From Reticulitermes speratus (Eukaryota; Arthropoda; Insecta; Blattodea; Rhinotermitidae): a DNA stretch of 64,000 bases. A program made the translations under genes and the position numbers. Below the pieces are notes generated by a model. That model was given only the letters and a program-made list of their open reading frames with translations, did no database searches and was not told the DNA's origin. The first letter of the stretch is position 1. The number at the start of each line of letters is the position of its first letter. Location: contig JAJKFL010000042.1 of NCBI GenBank assembly GCA_021186555.1, forward strand, positions 24,923,521-24,987,520, given 5' to 3'. Below, piece after piece: positions 58,601 to 63,706 of the stretch.

Positions 58601-61226
58601 TGTTGACAAAAGGCCGTCTTGGCAAGAAGTCCAGTGGAGAATACATAGAAACCACAGATTTGCTTTGTTTATTTTATTAAGCTGTATTGTGTGACGGTTT
58701 CAAATAGCCATTGACTGTTCGTATGTCATAAACATATATTGCCCCAAAAATGGATTATTTTATTCTGAATGTTTTTGGTGTTGGCAGTGTTAGAGACATG
58801 AAACTTTCTTGCTGTCTTTTAGTAGGTCTCATTTACATTTCACCAGAAAACTTGGCACATAACAAACTAATTTAAGATGATGGTTTTGAGAACTGTATAT
58901 TTTGCATTTATCAGTGAAGGATGATTGATTGTAGGTTTCTGTGTGTAAACAGATTTGTATTTGGCTGTTATAAATATGTGAAGTGTGAAATATTACTCAT
59001 CATTTGTTGTTACACCCACTTGTTTGATTGACCTGATGCTTCTAATACAAACAGCACGTAAGCATAACATTATACTTTATTATGAATTTCTGTTGATTTT
59101 TGTTATGTGTATTCTTTGCACAGTGCATCAGAACAACACATTTAGAGATGGTCATATGTGTCTTTCCATCCATTTGTCCACATGATTCAAGCCCAGAATC
59201 TGTGGCTGGATTTTGATGAAACTTGCATAATATTGTAAGTCTGTAGGCCATCCTGAACTTGTAATCTTTAATTTCCTACAGATGGCATTAACAGTGTGAA
59301 GGATGTATGAAGTTGTGAGGTGGGAGCAATGGTAGTGGTGCTACCAATTGTGATAACTGTTATAACTAGTAGTAACCATATAACCATAGCAGTGTATTTT
59401 CCAGCTGTAAGACATGTACTTCGATAACAATGCAAATATTTTGGAGGGAGACGTATAGTCTATACGCATGCAATTGAGAGTATTATTACAAGTTAGTGTG
59501 ATATACAGGTAATTTACACTATCTGTAGTGGAAGGATAAATAAAAAAAACAGTGATGACCAATTTTATTGTATACAGAGAAACGTCTGCTTAATGCTTTG
59601 CTTTTTGCATTTTGCATTTTTCACCAGATGACCATGAGAAAAATGTTAAATTTTTAATGGATTCTACATGTCAACTTTGCATTTTCCTAGACTTTACACT
59701 TCATTTTCCTAGTCCTGACTGGCTACCTGACAGATTTTCTGTGGATTTTGTCAGTCTATCCAGGCAAATGATGAGACACTGCCTCAAACTTGGCCATGAT
59801 AGTTTCCTTCCTAATCCTTTCCGAATCATTCACTAATCATCGTATTGTTTGACACTATGTAAGCTGATCTAGTGACAGTGTCATTAAATAAATCGTGTTT
59901 CACAACCCATGTTAGGAAGTGGTCCATTTGTTTTTCTTATTAATCTGTCATCTTGTATGTTTTATGTCAGAAATTGATTTATGTGCCTTGCTGTCTGGGT
60001 AGAGGCCTTAATGATTGTTAAGACCATAATTTGAAGTGTGTATGTGTGGGACAATAAATATGTTGAACTGTTGTTTGTATCAGTTCCTGGAATTTCAAAT
60101 ATATTAGAGTGAACTGTTTTTGATTTGCTTCCAGATACAAGCTTTATGTATGTGATCTCAATGATGTGTATGCTGAAGATCTACCAGACGCGACATCCTG
60201 ATATAAATGCCAGTGCATATGCTACATTTGGGGTGCTGGCAGTAGTTATTCTGATTGGCATGTGTGGTGTTCTTGGTGGAACTTTGTATTTCTGGATTGG
60301 CTTCACTGTAGCACATCTGGTGATTTGTCTTGCTCTGAGTGCTCAGATATATTACATGGGTCGCTGGAAGCTTGGTGAGTAGTTATTCTTATTGGAGTAT
60401 GTAGTGTTCTTGGGGAAATGGTGTTCTTCAGGGTTGGCTTCACTGTAGTGCATCTGGTGATGTGTCTAGCTTAAGTGCTCAGATACAATATATGGGGTGA
60501 CTGGAAGCTCATTGAGTGGTTTTTCAGAACTTGATGTGTGGTGTTCTTTGGGTAACAGCATTATTTGGGCTTCACTTCACTTTAGTGCATCTGCTGACAC
60601 ATTTAACTGTAAGTGTGAGGACACATTGCATCAGACAACATAAATTGAAACTGGATTAGTCAGACTGTTCAGACCTTGGATAACAGGATTTCATTGGCAG
60701 GGACTCAACTGCATGAGTTTTGGTTAGCCAAGACAAGTGATGTCTGATGTTGTGCAGTGTGATGGAAATTGTGAAATGTACAGTTACAGTACATTCTGTG
60801 TCATACGATGTCTATGTAGCTACTCACTGAGGCAGACAGGCAGATGCAGCCTCTTGTATAATACTACACAACTGTGTCCATGTGTAAGTGAGGGAACTAC
60901 ATCGTGAAGCATAAGGGTTGCCACAGTGATTCTACAGCAAGTAAGTGAAACCACAATGCACAAACCTATGAATGAGGAGGGTCTGCTATACTGCTTTTTT
61001 CTCAATTTTCGTAAGACTCGGACACCGATGAAGTAGTGTATTTATGTTTTGCTTCTAAGTCTCTGGTATGCTTTATTATTAAATTTTCCAATTTTGAATG
61101 ATTATTTGTTTTCAGATGTGGGAGTGTTCAAGAGGGTGTTTACAGTGATGTACAGTGACCTGAGAGCTAGCCCCTGGCAGTGTATAAAGCCTATTTACCC
61201 AAACAGAATGGTGCTGCTCATATTAG
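16349..61226 (+). CDS. sid1: SID-1/SIDT-family dsRNA transport protein, 12 exons, 3' end outside window
   Basis: CDS exons: 16349-16579, 16776-16915, 22412-22582, 26970-27114, 39788-39871, 45596-45825, 48351-48581, 50297-50444, 55597-55785, 56262-56379, 60135-60374, 61116-61226. All junctions are GT..AG and all phases join, giving about 680 residues against 750-830 in the family. Order: signal peptide; glycosylation-site-rich extracellular region; TM1 in exon 6; polar cytoplasmic loop in exon 7; multi-pass core with [15 protein letters not shown] (exon 9), [20 protein letters not shown] (exon 10) and TM-rich exon 11. SID-1 homologues admit double-stranded RNA into cells or endosomes and support systemic RNAi, and vertebrate SIDT proteins also handle sterols. 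The remaining membrane segments lie past 64000. The longest intron is 12.7 kb. Confidence 0.95.
16776..16915 (+). CDS. sid1: sid-1 exon 2
   Basis: Acceptor CACATAG at 16775. The frame reads [20 protein letters not shown], then [20 protein letters not shown], the hallmark N-terminal SID-1 motif. Donor GATCT/GTATGT leaves two bases of a codon that exon 3 completes. Intron 1 is only 196 bp, unlike the others. Confidence 0.93.
16916..18029. other. sid-1 intron 2, first part: nothing recognised
   Basis: A+T-rich intron sequence. Open frames at 17419 and 17685 have no recognisable similarity. Confidence 0.4.
18030..18255 (+). mobile_element. Mariner-like transposase relic (3' part)
   Basis: Across a frameshift the sequence reads [20 protein letters not shown], then [20 protein letters not shown] and [17 protein letters not shown]. 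This is the region after the last catalytic aspartate in mariner-like transposases ([11 protein letters not shown]...L...RI...ML.R.W...R...C...G.H). Stops and a frameshift show long inactivity. No terminal repeats were found. Confidence 0.7.
18688..18849. mobile_element. PiggyBac-like MITE
   Basis: A 162-bp element whose ends are CCCTTTGGC and its complement GCCAAAGGG. It is flanked by CTAA (18684-18687, apparently a mutated TTAA) and TTAA (18850-18853). CCCTTT-type ends with a TTAA duplication are piggyBac traits. A subterminal ACACCAG / CTGGTG pair strengthens the inversion. No coding capacity. Confidence 0.7.
20019..20073. repeat. (GT)n then poly-T microsatellite
   Basis: About 14 GT units followed by roughly 25 T. 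Confidence 0.9.
20735..22090 (+). mobile_element. 5'-truncated RT-type LINE, interrupted by a hAT-like MITE
   Basis: RT pieces read [19 protein letters not shown] (20751-20813), then [34 protein letters not shown] (YADD catalytic box) and [16 protein letters not shown]. The C-terminal part lies in broken frames to about 21980. The 3' UTR (ACCTTCAGGTTCCATAAAAC) matches the copies at 9.8 and 41.4 kb and runs into GGTTGGTTAGTT repeats. The first and second pieces are separated by the 411-bp insertion at 20823-21233. Stops make it dead. Confidence 0.82.
20823..21233. mobile_element. hAT-like non-autonomous element inside a LINE
   Basis: A 411-bp insertion breaks the LINE RT frame exactly between PLFFSFA and LEYIIRN. 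It is flanked by an 8-bp duplication with one mismatch: CTGTAGAA at 20815-20822 and CTTTAGAA at 21234-21241. The left end starts CAGACCCACT. The right end read inward starts CGGGCCTGGTGGTGTGGCC; the ends share GTGGGC/GTGGCC-CAAC words but form only a weak inverted repeat. An 8-bp duplication and a CAG-like start fit hAT. Confidence 0.58.
22412..22582 (+). CDS. sid1: sid-1 exon 3
   Basis: Acceptor GTTTCAG at 22411. Reads [16 protein letters not shown], then [19 protein letters not shown], a conserved ectodomain beta-rich segment with the RTLCP motif. Donor ATCAA/GTAAGT in phase 2, completed by exon 4. Confidence 0.93.
22890..22990 (+). repeat. Dispersed insect repeat of the FWDxxPC type, copy 1
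   Basis: Translates [16 protein letters not shown] then LHHIPENFN, preceded by a complement-like GATTTGAGGTTATCACAGTTG. The same phrase family recurs at 33470-33590 (minus strand) and 50535-50605. It is a widespread repeat in insect genomes rather than a gene; its class cannot be fixed here. Confidence 0.55.
23575..23806. mobile_element. Mariner-like transposase relics forming a palindrome
   Basis: Two short copies of the same transposase segment face each other. On the minus strand 23710-23645 reads [19 protein letters not shown]. On the plus strand 23728-23790 reads [18 protein letters not shown]. The arms 23652-23699 and 23731-23775 are about 95% complementary apart from a 3-base gap. The + strand copy resumes at 26180 after the LINE, so it was the LINE's target. 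The D in SPDxxPLDFF is the last catalytic acid of mariner-like DDE/D enzymes. Confidence 0.75.
23807..26179 (+). mobile_element. Family A LINE, 5'-truncated, inserted in a mariner relic
   Basis: Flanked by a 14-bp duplication with one mismatch (TATGGATGTCATTG at 23793-23806, TATGGATGACATTG at 26180-26193). Coding pieces in order: end of endonuclease ([36 protein letters not shown], 23970-24353); linker; RT ([34 protein letters not shown]); a stop at 25276 and frameshift; catalytic YADD ([18 protein letters not shown]); C-terminus to about 26170. Several stops make it defective. It is the best copy of the family also found at 5147-8564. Clade assignment is left open. Confidence 0.85.
26180..26325 (+). 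mobile_element. Continuation of the mariner-like relic after the LINE
   Basis: Reads [20 protein letters not shown], then [20 protein letters not shown] and SHVEVH, stop. This is the conserved tail of a mariner-like transposase, in frame with the piece ending at 23806 once the LINE and one duplicate are removed. Confidence 0.75.
26970..27114 (+). CDS. sid1: sid-1 exon 4
   Basis: Acceptor GATTCACAG at 26969. Reads [20 protein letters not shown], then [19 protein letters not shown]. Conserved P-x-Y-x-F and DD-x-C ectodomain motifs. Donor ATGAGT/GTAAGT, phase 0. Confidence 0.94.
27115..28139. other. sid-1 intron 4, first part: nothing recognised
   Basis: A+T-rich intron sequence without a supported feature. 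Confidence 0.4.
28140..28470 (+). mobile_element. Mariner-like transposase relic
   Basis: In shifting frames it reads [19 protein letters not shown], then [17 protein letters not shown] and [16 protein letters not shown]. These correspond to the last catalytic aspartate block (SPDLNPCDYFLWG) and the C-terminal G-x-HF-x-L tail of mariner-like elements. Frameshifts and stops are many and no ends were found. Confidence 0.58.
31729..31818. repeat. (CT)n microsatellite
   Basis: About 88 bp of CT with one interruption, within the left arm of the locus 2 element. The serine/leucine open frame over it is an artefact. Confidence 0.95.
31954..32000 (+). ncRNA. Hammerhead-like ribozyme motif, locus 2 (decayed core)
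   Basis: GAGTCC, CTGATGA, extra T, stem II GATCC/GGATC with loop CTTTAGT, then AAAACATGTT and GGAGT. Stem II differs wholly from locus 1 yet still pairs. The G of the GAAA box is A here (GATCAAAAC in place of the expected GATCGAAAC), consistent with CpG decay; it should be inactive if the hammerhead reading is right. Confidence 0.5.
32068..33469. other. sid-1 intron 4: nothing recognised apart from the Tigger end
   Basis: No coding region supported; the minus-strand frame at 31975-32343 has no known similarity. Confidence 0.35.
33470..33590 (-). repeat. Dispersed insect repeat, copy 2
   Basis: On the minus strand it reads [20 protein letters not shown], preceded by AGGTTCTCACAGCAGTGCTG. It shares the GGTTCTCACAGCAGTG and GGATATGATGCC words with copies near 22.9 and 51 kb. 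Confidence 0.5.
34585..38292 (-). pseudogene. LINE ORF2: endonuclease, RT, RNase H, broken
   Basis: Minus-strand order: endonuclease ([32 protein letters not shown]); linker with [20 protein letters not shown] ([58 protein letters not shown]); a region where the catalytic box is lost (about 36290-36330); [17 protein letters not shown]; RNase H ([50 protein letters not shown]); and C-x2-C-x-H-type [14 protein letters not shown]. At least six frame breaks. A perfect 17-bp hairpin lies at 35526-35564. Confidence 0.85.
38267..39029 (-). pseudogene. LINE ORF1 (DUF4780-like), broken
   Basis: The minus-strand frame starts [20 protein letters not shown] with a basic, serine/proline-rich head. After a stop it continues [57 protein letters not shown], and [19 protein letters not shown]. 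This layout resembles the DUF4780 family of ORF1-type proteins, presumed RNA-binding. Two stops or frameshifts interrupt it. Confidence 0.65.
39788..39871 (+). CDS. sid1: sid-1 exon 5
   Basis: Acceptor GTTACAG at 39787. 28 codons reading [20 protein letters not shown] and KRGGITLT, the highly conserved SID-1 CPV-x-D-x3-NV-x-F-x-G block. Donor ACT/GTAAGT, phase 0. It lies only 260 bp downstream of the 5-kb LINE. Confidence 0.95.
40228..40284 (-). mobile_element. 57-bp LINE 3'-end insertion
   Basis: The 57 bp correspond to the last bases of the LINE at 34498 (GGGCCC, ACGCACCGCAGCCTTAGGCT, TATT on the + strand). They are flanked by a perfect 11-bp duplication, TGACATGCCAT, at 40217-40227 and 40285-40295. 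It is an extremely 5'-truncated retrotransposition event. Confidence 0.85.
40440..40735 (+). mobile_element. Mariner-like transposase relic
   Basis: Reads [20 protein letters not shown], then [27 protein letters not shown] and [15 protein letters not shown] with GNHF. This is the last catalytic block and C-terminal tail of a mariner-like transposase. Two in-frame stops and at least one frameshift. Confidence 0.75.
41563..41612 (-). ncRNA. Hammerhead-like motif, locus 3 left arm (decayed)
   Basis: On the minus strand: ACCTGATGG, stem TGGCA/TGCCA around TTCCGG, then AAAACATATACTAG. The core CTGATGA is mutated to CTGATGG and the GAAA box to AAAA, so it is degenerate. Confidence 0.45.
41966..42011 (+). 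ncRNA. Hammerhead-like motif, locus 3 right arm
   Basis: AACTCC, CTGATGA, extra T, stem II GGCAC/GTGCC with loop CCTG, AAAA, ACATGT, A, GGAGTT. Stem I (AACTCC with GGAGTT) pairs over six bases perfectly, and stem II pairs with a sequence different from loci 1 and 2. The essential G of GAAA is A (GCCAAAAC), again as expected from loss of a CpG. Confidence 0.55.
43905..44792 (+). pseudogene. PiggyBac-type transposase relic, C-terminal half
   Basis: Broken frames read [39 protein letters not shown] (the DNFFTS-x2-LA-x-FL piggyBac block), then [11 protein letters not shown] (for GVDVLDQM), and WPWKLH. After a frameshift an open frame to 44792 gives [20 protein letters not shown] and a cysteine-rich tail ([30 protein letters not shown]) like the cross-brace zinc domain that binds the transposon ends. 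No TTAA-flanked ends found. Frameshifts rule out activity. Confidence 0.82.
44793..45595. other. sid-1 intron 5, last part: nothing recognised
   Basis: No gene or element with definable ends. Confidence 0.4.
45596..45825 (+). CDS. sid1: sid-1 exon 6: end of ectodomain and TM1
   Basis: Acceptor TTTGCAG at 45595. Reads [28 protein letters not shown], then [18 protein letters not shown] and a strong membrane span ([20 protein letters not shown]). FPLGF-x-VVFVVK is the hallmark of the domain next to the membrane. Donor ATCAA/GTGAGT, phase 2. Confidence 0.95.
45908..46011. repeat. Inverted repeat (foldback, about 42-bp arms)
   Basis: TTTCTACACCATGTGGTAGA then TGTG at 45926-45949 is mirrored by CACATCTACCACGTGGTGTA then GAAA at 45968-45991, with one mismatch. 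Weaker pairing extends outward to about 45908 and 46011. The loop is 18 nt. No coding capacity; possibly a small MITE. Confidence 0.7.
46557..46614. repeat. (CA)n(TA)n(GT)n compound microsatellite
   Basis: CA repeats, then about 11 TA units, then GT repeats, making a self-complementary tract. Confidence 0.95.
46768..47045. other. Unassigned segment between repeated flanks
   Basis: Flanked by ATATGGCACTTGTG (46779-46792) and ATATGGCACATGTG (about 47028-47041), and also by an inverted TCCTCCCTCCA / TGGAGGGAGGA pair. Inside, a + frame gives [20 protein letters not shown] then [18 protein letters not shown] and stop, followed by a purine-rich stretch. I do not recognise the peptide. The flanks could mark a retroposed gene fragment. 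Confidence 0.3.
47221..48350. other. sid-1 intron 6, last part
   Basis: A TC microsatellite at 47223-47248, then A+T-rich sequence without recognisable genes or elements. Confidence 0.45.
48351..48581 (+). CDS. sid1: sid-1 exon 7: cytoplasmic loop
   Basis: Acceptor TCCTCTGCAG at 48350. Encodes [18 protein letters not shown], a Ser/Pro-rich stretch ([34 protein letters not shown]) and [14 protein letters not shown]. It is a polar, acidic loop between TM1 and TM2, with SP sites that could be phosphorylated (inference). Donor TTCAG/GTTTGA is weak at position +3 but phase 2 fits exon 8. Confidence 0.92.
48582..50296. other. sid-1 intron 7: nothing recognised
   Basis: A poly-G run at about 48629-48642; otherwise no supported feature in 1.7 kb. 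Confidence 0.45.
50297..50444 (+). CDS. sid1: sid-1 exon 8: juxtamembrane segment and TM2
   Basis: Acceptor TTTTACAG at 50296. Reads [40 protein letters not shown] and LQLVFTYQL: a basic juxtamembrane run, then a hydrophobic span. Donor CTG/GTAAGT, phase 0. Confidence 0.95.
50520..51000. repeat. Dispersed insect repeat, copy 3 (two parts)
   Basis: On the + strand 50537-50605 reads [19 protein letters not shown], the phrase common to FWDxxPCSLVDRYQRF-type insect repeats. On the minus strand 51000-50937 reads [18 protein letters not shown], its usual leader. The two parts are inverted relative to each other and separated by about 330 bp. Confidence 0.5.
51166..52453 (-). mobile_element. Tigger/pogo-type element, internally deleted
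   Basis: The left end CAGTAAAACCTTGATGCATC at 51166 lies next to TA. The right end, read inward, is a shortened version (GTCAGTTGCATCG from about 52453). The minus strand encodes a decayed transposase whose N-terminal DNA-binding half is missing. The element lies in sid-1 intron 8. Confidence 0.75.
51286..52170 (-). pseudogene. Tigger-type DDE transposase, broken
   Basis: Minus-strand order: [20 protein letters not shown] and [40 protein letters not shown], where the expected catalytic D of VDNCSAH is [10 protein letters not shown] after a frameshift; then the C-terminal frame 51825-51286 ([33 protein letters not shown], acidic tail ending [18 protein letters not shown]). The DDE block and C-terminus match Tigger/jerky-type enzymes; the HTH domains are deleted. 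Confidence 0.82.
52454..53573. other. sid-1 intron 8: nothing recognised
   Basis: No coding region or element found between the Tigger-type element and the mariner. Confidence 0.4.
53576..54890 (+). mobile_element. Mariner element, both ends present
   Basis: A 1315-bp element with 24-bp near-perfect terminal inverted repeats beginning CGAGGTCTGACACAAAAAAA, flanked by TA at 53574-53575 and 54891-54892. The size and TA duplication are typical of mariner. It is the best preserved DNA transposon in the window and carries one transposase frame with a few disabling changes. Confidence 0.95.
53766..54824 (+). pseudogene. Mariner transposase (DD34D), frameshifted
   Basis: ATG at 53766 ([20 protein letters not shown]). 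A one-base change near 53848 shifts into the long frame 53849-54586: [29 protein letters not shown] (HTH and GRPR hook), [14 protein letters not shown] (the WVPH-L linker), [20 protein letters not shown] (first D) and HQDNAPAH (second D). A second shift near 54575 and a stop in [16 protein letters not shown] precede the third D. The tail ends YFEGDRS. The spacing fits DD34D of true mariners. The two shifts and the stop disable it. Confidence 0.92.
54893..55596. other. sid-1 intron 8, last part: nothing recognised
   Basis: A near-repeat of TGGCATGC/ATTTACC words; no gene or element supported. Confidence 0.4.
55597..55785 (+). CDS. sid1: sid-1 exon 9: conserved membrane core
   Basis: Acceptor GTTTGCAG at 55596. 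Reads [40 protein letters not shown] and [11 protein letters not shown], the most conserved SID-1/SIDT block ([20 protein letters not shown]). Donor AAG/GTGTGC, phase 0. Failure to splice would add 24 codons and stop at 55857. Confidence 0.96.
56262..56379 (+). CDS. sid1: sid-1 exon 10
   Basis: Acceptor GTTGTTCCAG at 56261. Reads [39 protein letters not shown]. The S-G-x-YH-x-CPN motif, with D-T at the exon 11 junction, supplies the conserved Ser/His/Asp residues compared with the metal site of CREST-type membrane hydrolases; a catalytic role is inference. Donor TTTG/GTAAGT, phase 1. Confidence 0.96.
56458..56950 (-). mobile_element. Pogo-like element fragment (transposase C-terminus)
   Basis: The left end starts CTGTATTATTCCGAATCCAA after TA at 56456, with CTAAGACGACCCCC repeats, much like the design of the element at 57057. 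The minus strand encodes the pogo/Tigger C-terminal tail ([38 protein letters not shown], acidic end, stop at 56637). The rest of the transposase and the second end are missing. Confidence 0.75.
57057..57975 (+). mobile_element. Pogo-like element with internal deletion
   Basis: Terminal inverted repeats CCGTATATTCTCGAATCTAA at 57057 and the complement ending at 57975, flanked by TA (57055-57056, 57976-57977). Subterminal CGAATCTAATCCGCAC blocks repeat at both ends. Only the N-terminal part and last codons of a transposase remain, so it would rely on an intact relative in trans. Confidence 0.92.
57375..57738 (+). pseudogene. Pogo-like transposase, N-terminal HTH joined to C-terminal end
   Basis: ATG at 57375: [40 protein letters not shown] is a Psq/Brinker-type helix-turn-helix that binds the ends. 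It stops at 57587 through a small frameshift. The next frame continues [40 protein letters not shown] (CENP-B-type HTH), then jumps straight to an acidic MSDDGESDE and stop, as at the C-terminus of full-length pogo proteins. The DDE domain has been deleted. Confidence 0.8.
57978..60134. other. sid-1 intron 10, last part: nothing recognised
   Basis: A 2.1-kb A+T-rich stretch with no supported gene or element; a phrase at about 59205-59240 matches the tandem unit of 3399-3760. Confidence 0.45.
60135..60374 (+). CDS. sid1: sid-1 exon 11: several membrane spans
   Basis: Acceptor GCTTCCAG at 60134. Reads [60 protein letters not shown] and YYMGRWKL. The [15 protein letters not shown] motif is strongly conserved between SID-1 and SIDT proteins. 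Donor CTTG/GTGAGT, phase 1. Confidence 0.96.
60385..60655 (+). repeat. Two decayed tandem copies of the 3' half of sid-1 exon 11
   Basis: The block GGCTTCACTGTAGCACATCT in exon 11 (60299) recurs as GGCTTCACTGTAGTGCATCT at 60436 and GGCTTCACTTCACTTTAGTG at 60568. Each is preceded by a variant of GTGTGGTGTTCTTGG. Copy 2 also keeps AGTGCTCAGATA and GACTGGAAGCTCATTGAG, but the splice donor GT has become TT and the frame has a stop. The unit is about 135 bp. Copy 3 is more diverged. Confidence 0.88.
61116..61226 (+). CDS. sid1: sid-1 exon 12 (last exon visible)
   Basis: Acceptor TTGTTTTCAG at 61115. Reads [20 protein letters not shown] and [16 protein letters not shown], with donor TTAG/GTAAGG, phase 1. 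It joins exon 11 as RWKLDVGVFKR. About 100 more residues would be expected downstream, outside the window. Confidence 0.94.
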
Positions 61227-62798
61227 GTAAGGTCTCATATACTTTGAGCAGTAATTTACAGTTTTGCTACTTCCTCCTGGATAAGGCATAGAAAGCATAT
61301 TTCACAGGACATGAACTAATTCTTTTGTAATAAGACATTTATTAACCATTTACTTCAAGTTAAAATTAGTACATCTGGCAAATGCAATTACAGTAACATA
61401 CAGTGTCAGAAGTCTCCTTTATTACAATATACTGATCAAGTAGGTTGCTGTGTAATTGTATTTAGGAGGTGCGTGGTTCAAATATGAGCTGGGACACTGG
61501 TGTTTTGTGGTTTTCTGCAGTCCCACCTGGAAGACGCCATAACTACTTGTTACAAATCCTTTCCAATTCATTATTTACCATTCATCCTTTGACTGAATGG
61601 CAGTCAGTGTGAGGTACTGACATCATTATAATACACTGTACTTTGTCCCACATGTTAAGGCTTGAAACTCATAATCAGGGGCATGAATTACAGTAAAACC
61701 AGATTTAGAAGCCAGAGTAATTTAGTAACAAAATTTTCTCATATGATTGACGTATCTTGCCCTTTTAATATGTTTTCCACTTAAAAGGACTTACCACCAG
61801 AGAACATGAAAATTTTATGACACAAGAAATTTTTCACCCATTTGGTACATTTTTGTATCAGAATCTTAAACAGTTATCCATTCCTTCAATTTGTTCCCAA
61901 CATATAATGGTGAAATAATTGTCTCAGTTCATATGGATTTATCTCCAAGGTTGTTTCCACCATGGATCAGAGGTACAGATAAGCAACTCACAGCATATGT
62001 GTATACCCTGCAATGCAAATAAGTGTGGGTTTTGAATGGAATGTGTTTTGACTGTGTTTTACTTTAATTTCAATCATTATGTGTTCAAATTTTATGTACC
62101 TATGTGTTCACTTCAAATTGCTTCTGTGTGTATGGTTTTTGTCCTGTAGAGCAATTAATTACTGAACACATGATCAGCATAGCTGCTACATGGAAAACTG
62201 GCATAAAACACAAGCTGCTCATAATTCAAGAAAAGCTGGACATTATAAATATGGTGGATGGTAATTAAAATATTCCTCCCAAGAAAAATCACAATAAGAA
62301 CTTTGTAGTTCTGTGTCATCTGAAAACATGACACAATACTCAGTCTGTAGTGAATATCTGAACCAGAAAAATGTGAAAACAGCAGAGTATATTAAGGTAG
62401 AATTGGTATTTATGGAATAATTTTGACAAAAATGGGCTCTTTTATCTACAGTTGTGCTTGTAACAATACATATTTCTTGTGTTCAAGAATGTGCCAAAAT
62501 CACCAAAGAAGATAAGTCTTGAAATGTGGTTTGATGGTGAAGATGAGTAATTTAATGCATAATTTATATGGGATAATATTCTAGTATAGGTAATGTCACT
62601 CTCAGTACCGAACTGCAAAATAATGTCTTTTTCAGGCATACCCTTTTAAAACATTTTCCTGTTTAATAAGCCTGATTTGTTGAATTTGTACAGAGATGTC
62701 ATAAGAAGGTTTCACTGCAATTCAAGAGGAAGCTTATGATTCTAAGGACAGACTACATGTGTGTGTATGTATATACAGGTGTCCTATAAGTTGCCTTG
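61227..62798. other. sid-1 intron 12: nothing recognised
   Basis: No further sid-1 exon and no element with definable ends. Confidence 0.45.
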
Positions 62799-63095
62799 GA
62801 GTATGCATTGGCACAGTTGGTTGAGGCACTGTGCTTCAAGCCAGAAGGTTGCGGGTTCAATTCCCAATGGAGCCATTGAGATTTTTCATTGACTTGATCT
62901 TTTTGGCTGCACTGTGGCCCTGGGGTTGACTTGGCCTCTAGCAGAAATGAGTATCACAGGATAAGGGGGCTGGTGCATACGGCTGACAACCTTGCCACCT
63001 TCATGTGCCAATTGTCTAGAAATCCTGGGAACCTCAACCTCTTGGAGCACTGAGGGTCTGTCCAGGCCTGTACAGGGATGGCTTTACCTTTACAC
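62799..63095 (+). mobile_element. tRNA-derived SINE (second family)
   Basis: The plus-strand tRNA-like head has an A-box-like TGGCACAGTTGG and a B-box-like GGGTTCAATTCCC, then a body and a GGCTTTACCTTTAC end like that of the SINE at 4798. The flanks share GTTGCCTT (62790-62797 and 63096-63103), probably the core of a decayed target duplication. Confidence 0.82.
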
Positions 63096-63105
63096 GTTGC
63101 CTTAT

Positions 63106-63706
63106 TGAGATTATATTCACATTCCAGAGAAACTCTGCATTATTTACAACCATCTGCAGAAAGTGACAATGAAGAGGTACAGAAATTGTTCAAATTGTTT
63201 ACCATGTTCAGGGCACATTTCATACATCTCCTAAACACTAATTTGCAAATTGCTTCACAGAGTTTTTGTTTGCCTTTAAATTGTTAAATTCAACATGGAT
63301 TTTGTTTCTTCCTTTGGAAAATATCACCAGGCTTCTTGCTGTACACTTTGTTTTTGATTGTACTCTACTTGAAAAAATCACAAGGTGTAAGATCCAGGAG
63401 ACCTTGGGGGCCACTCAGCTGATCCACGGCAACCAATCTGCATCAGAAGTTTCTCATCGAGAAAGGAACAAACATTGCACTCAAAATGGGGCAGAGCTCC
63501 ATCCTGCTGTCAGACCACATTTCCTGTGTATACCTTCTGCCCAAATACACACGTGGACTGTCTCTCCTGGAACATTATGCTCTCTACTTGTATCATTCAT
63601 TGTGGGTTTTATCATTCCAATAAACACACATATTTATCCTTTTCCATTTATCTTGAATGTTGCTGCATCTGTCCGTAGGATCTTTGTAAACACAGGATCA
63701 GCCTAA
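63106..63706 (-). mobile_element. Mariner-like transposase relic (catalytic half)
   Basis: On the minus strand in shifting frames: TDAATFKINGKGYICVFIG (first catalytic block, SDEATFKINGxxNRHN-like); EHNVPGETVHVCIWAEGI; QQDGALPHFECNVCSFLDEK (second D); EWPPRSPGSYTL with FF (third block, D replaced by G); IKNKVYSKKPGDIFQ; and a C-terminal stretch. Frameshifts and lost residues show long decay. The + strand frames here, including the 146-codon one, are its shadows. Confidence 0.78.

Noticed and set aside
63266-63706. 146-codon + strand frame as a host gene or sid-1 exon
   Set aside because: The minus strand of the same bases spells three mariner catalytic blocks; no SID-1 motif on the + strand.
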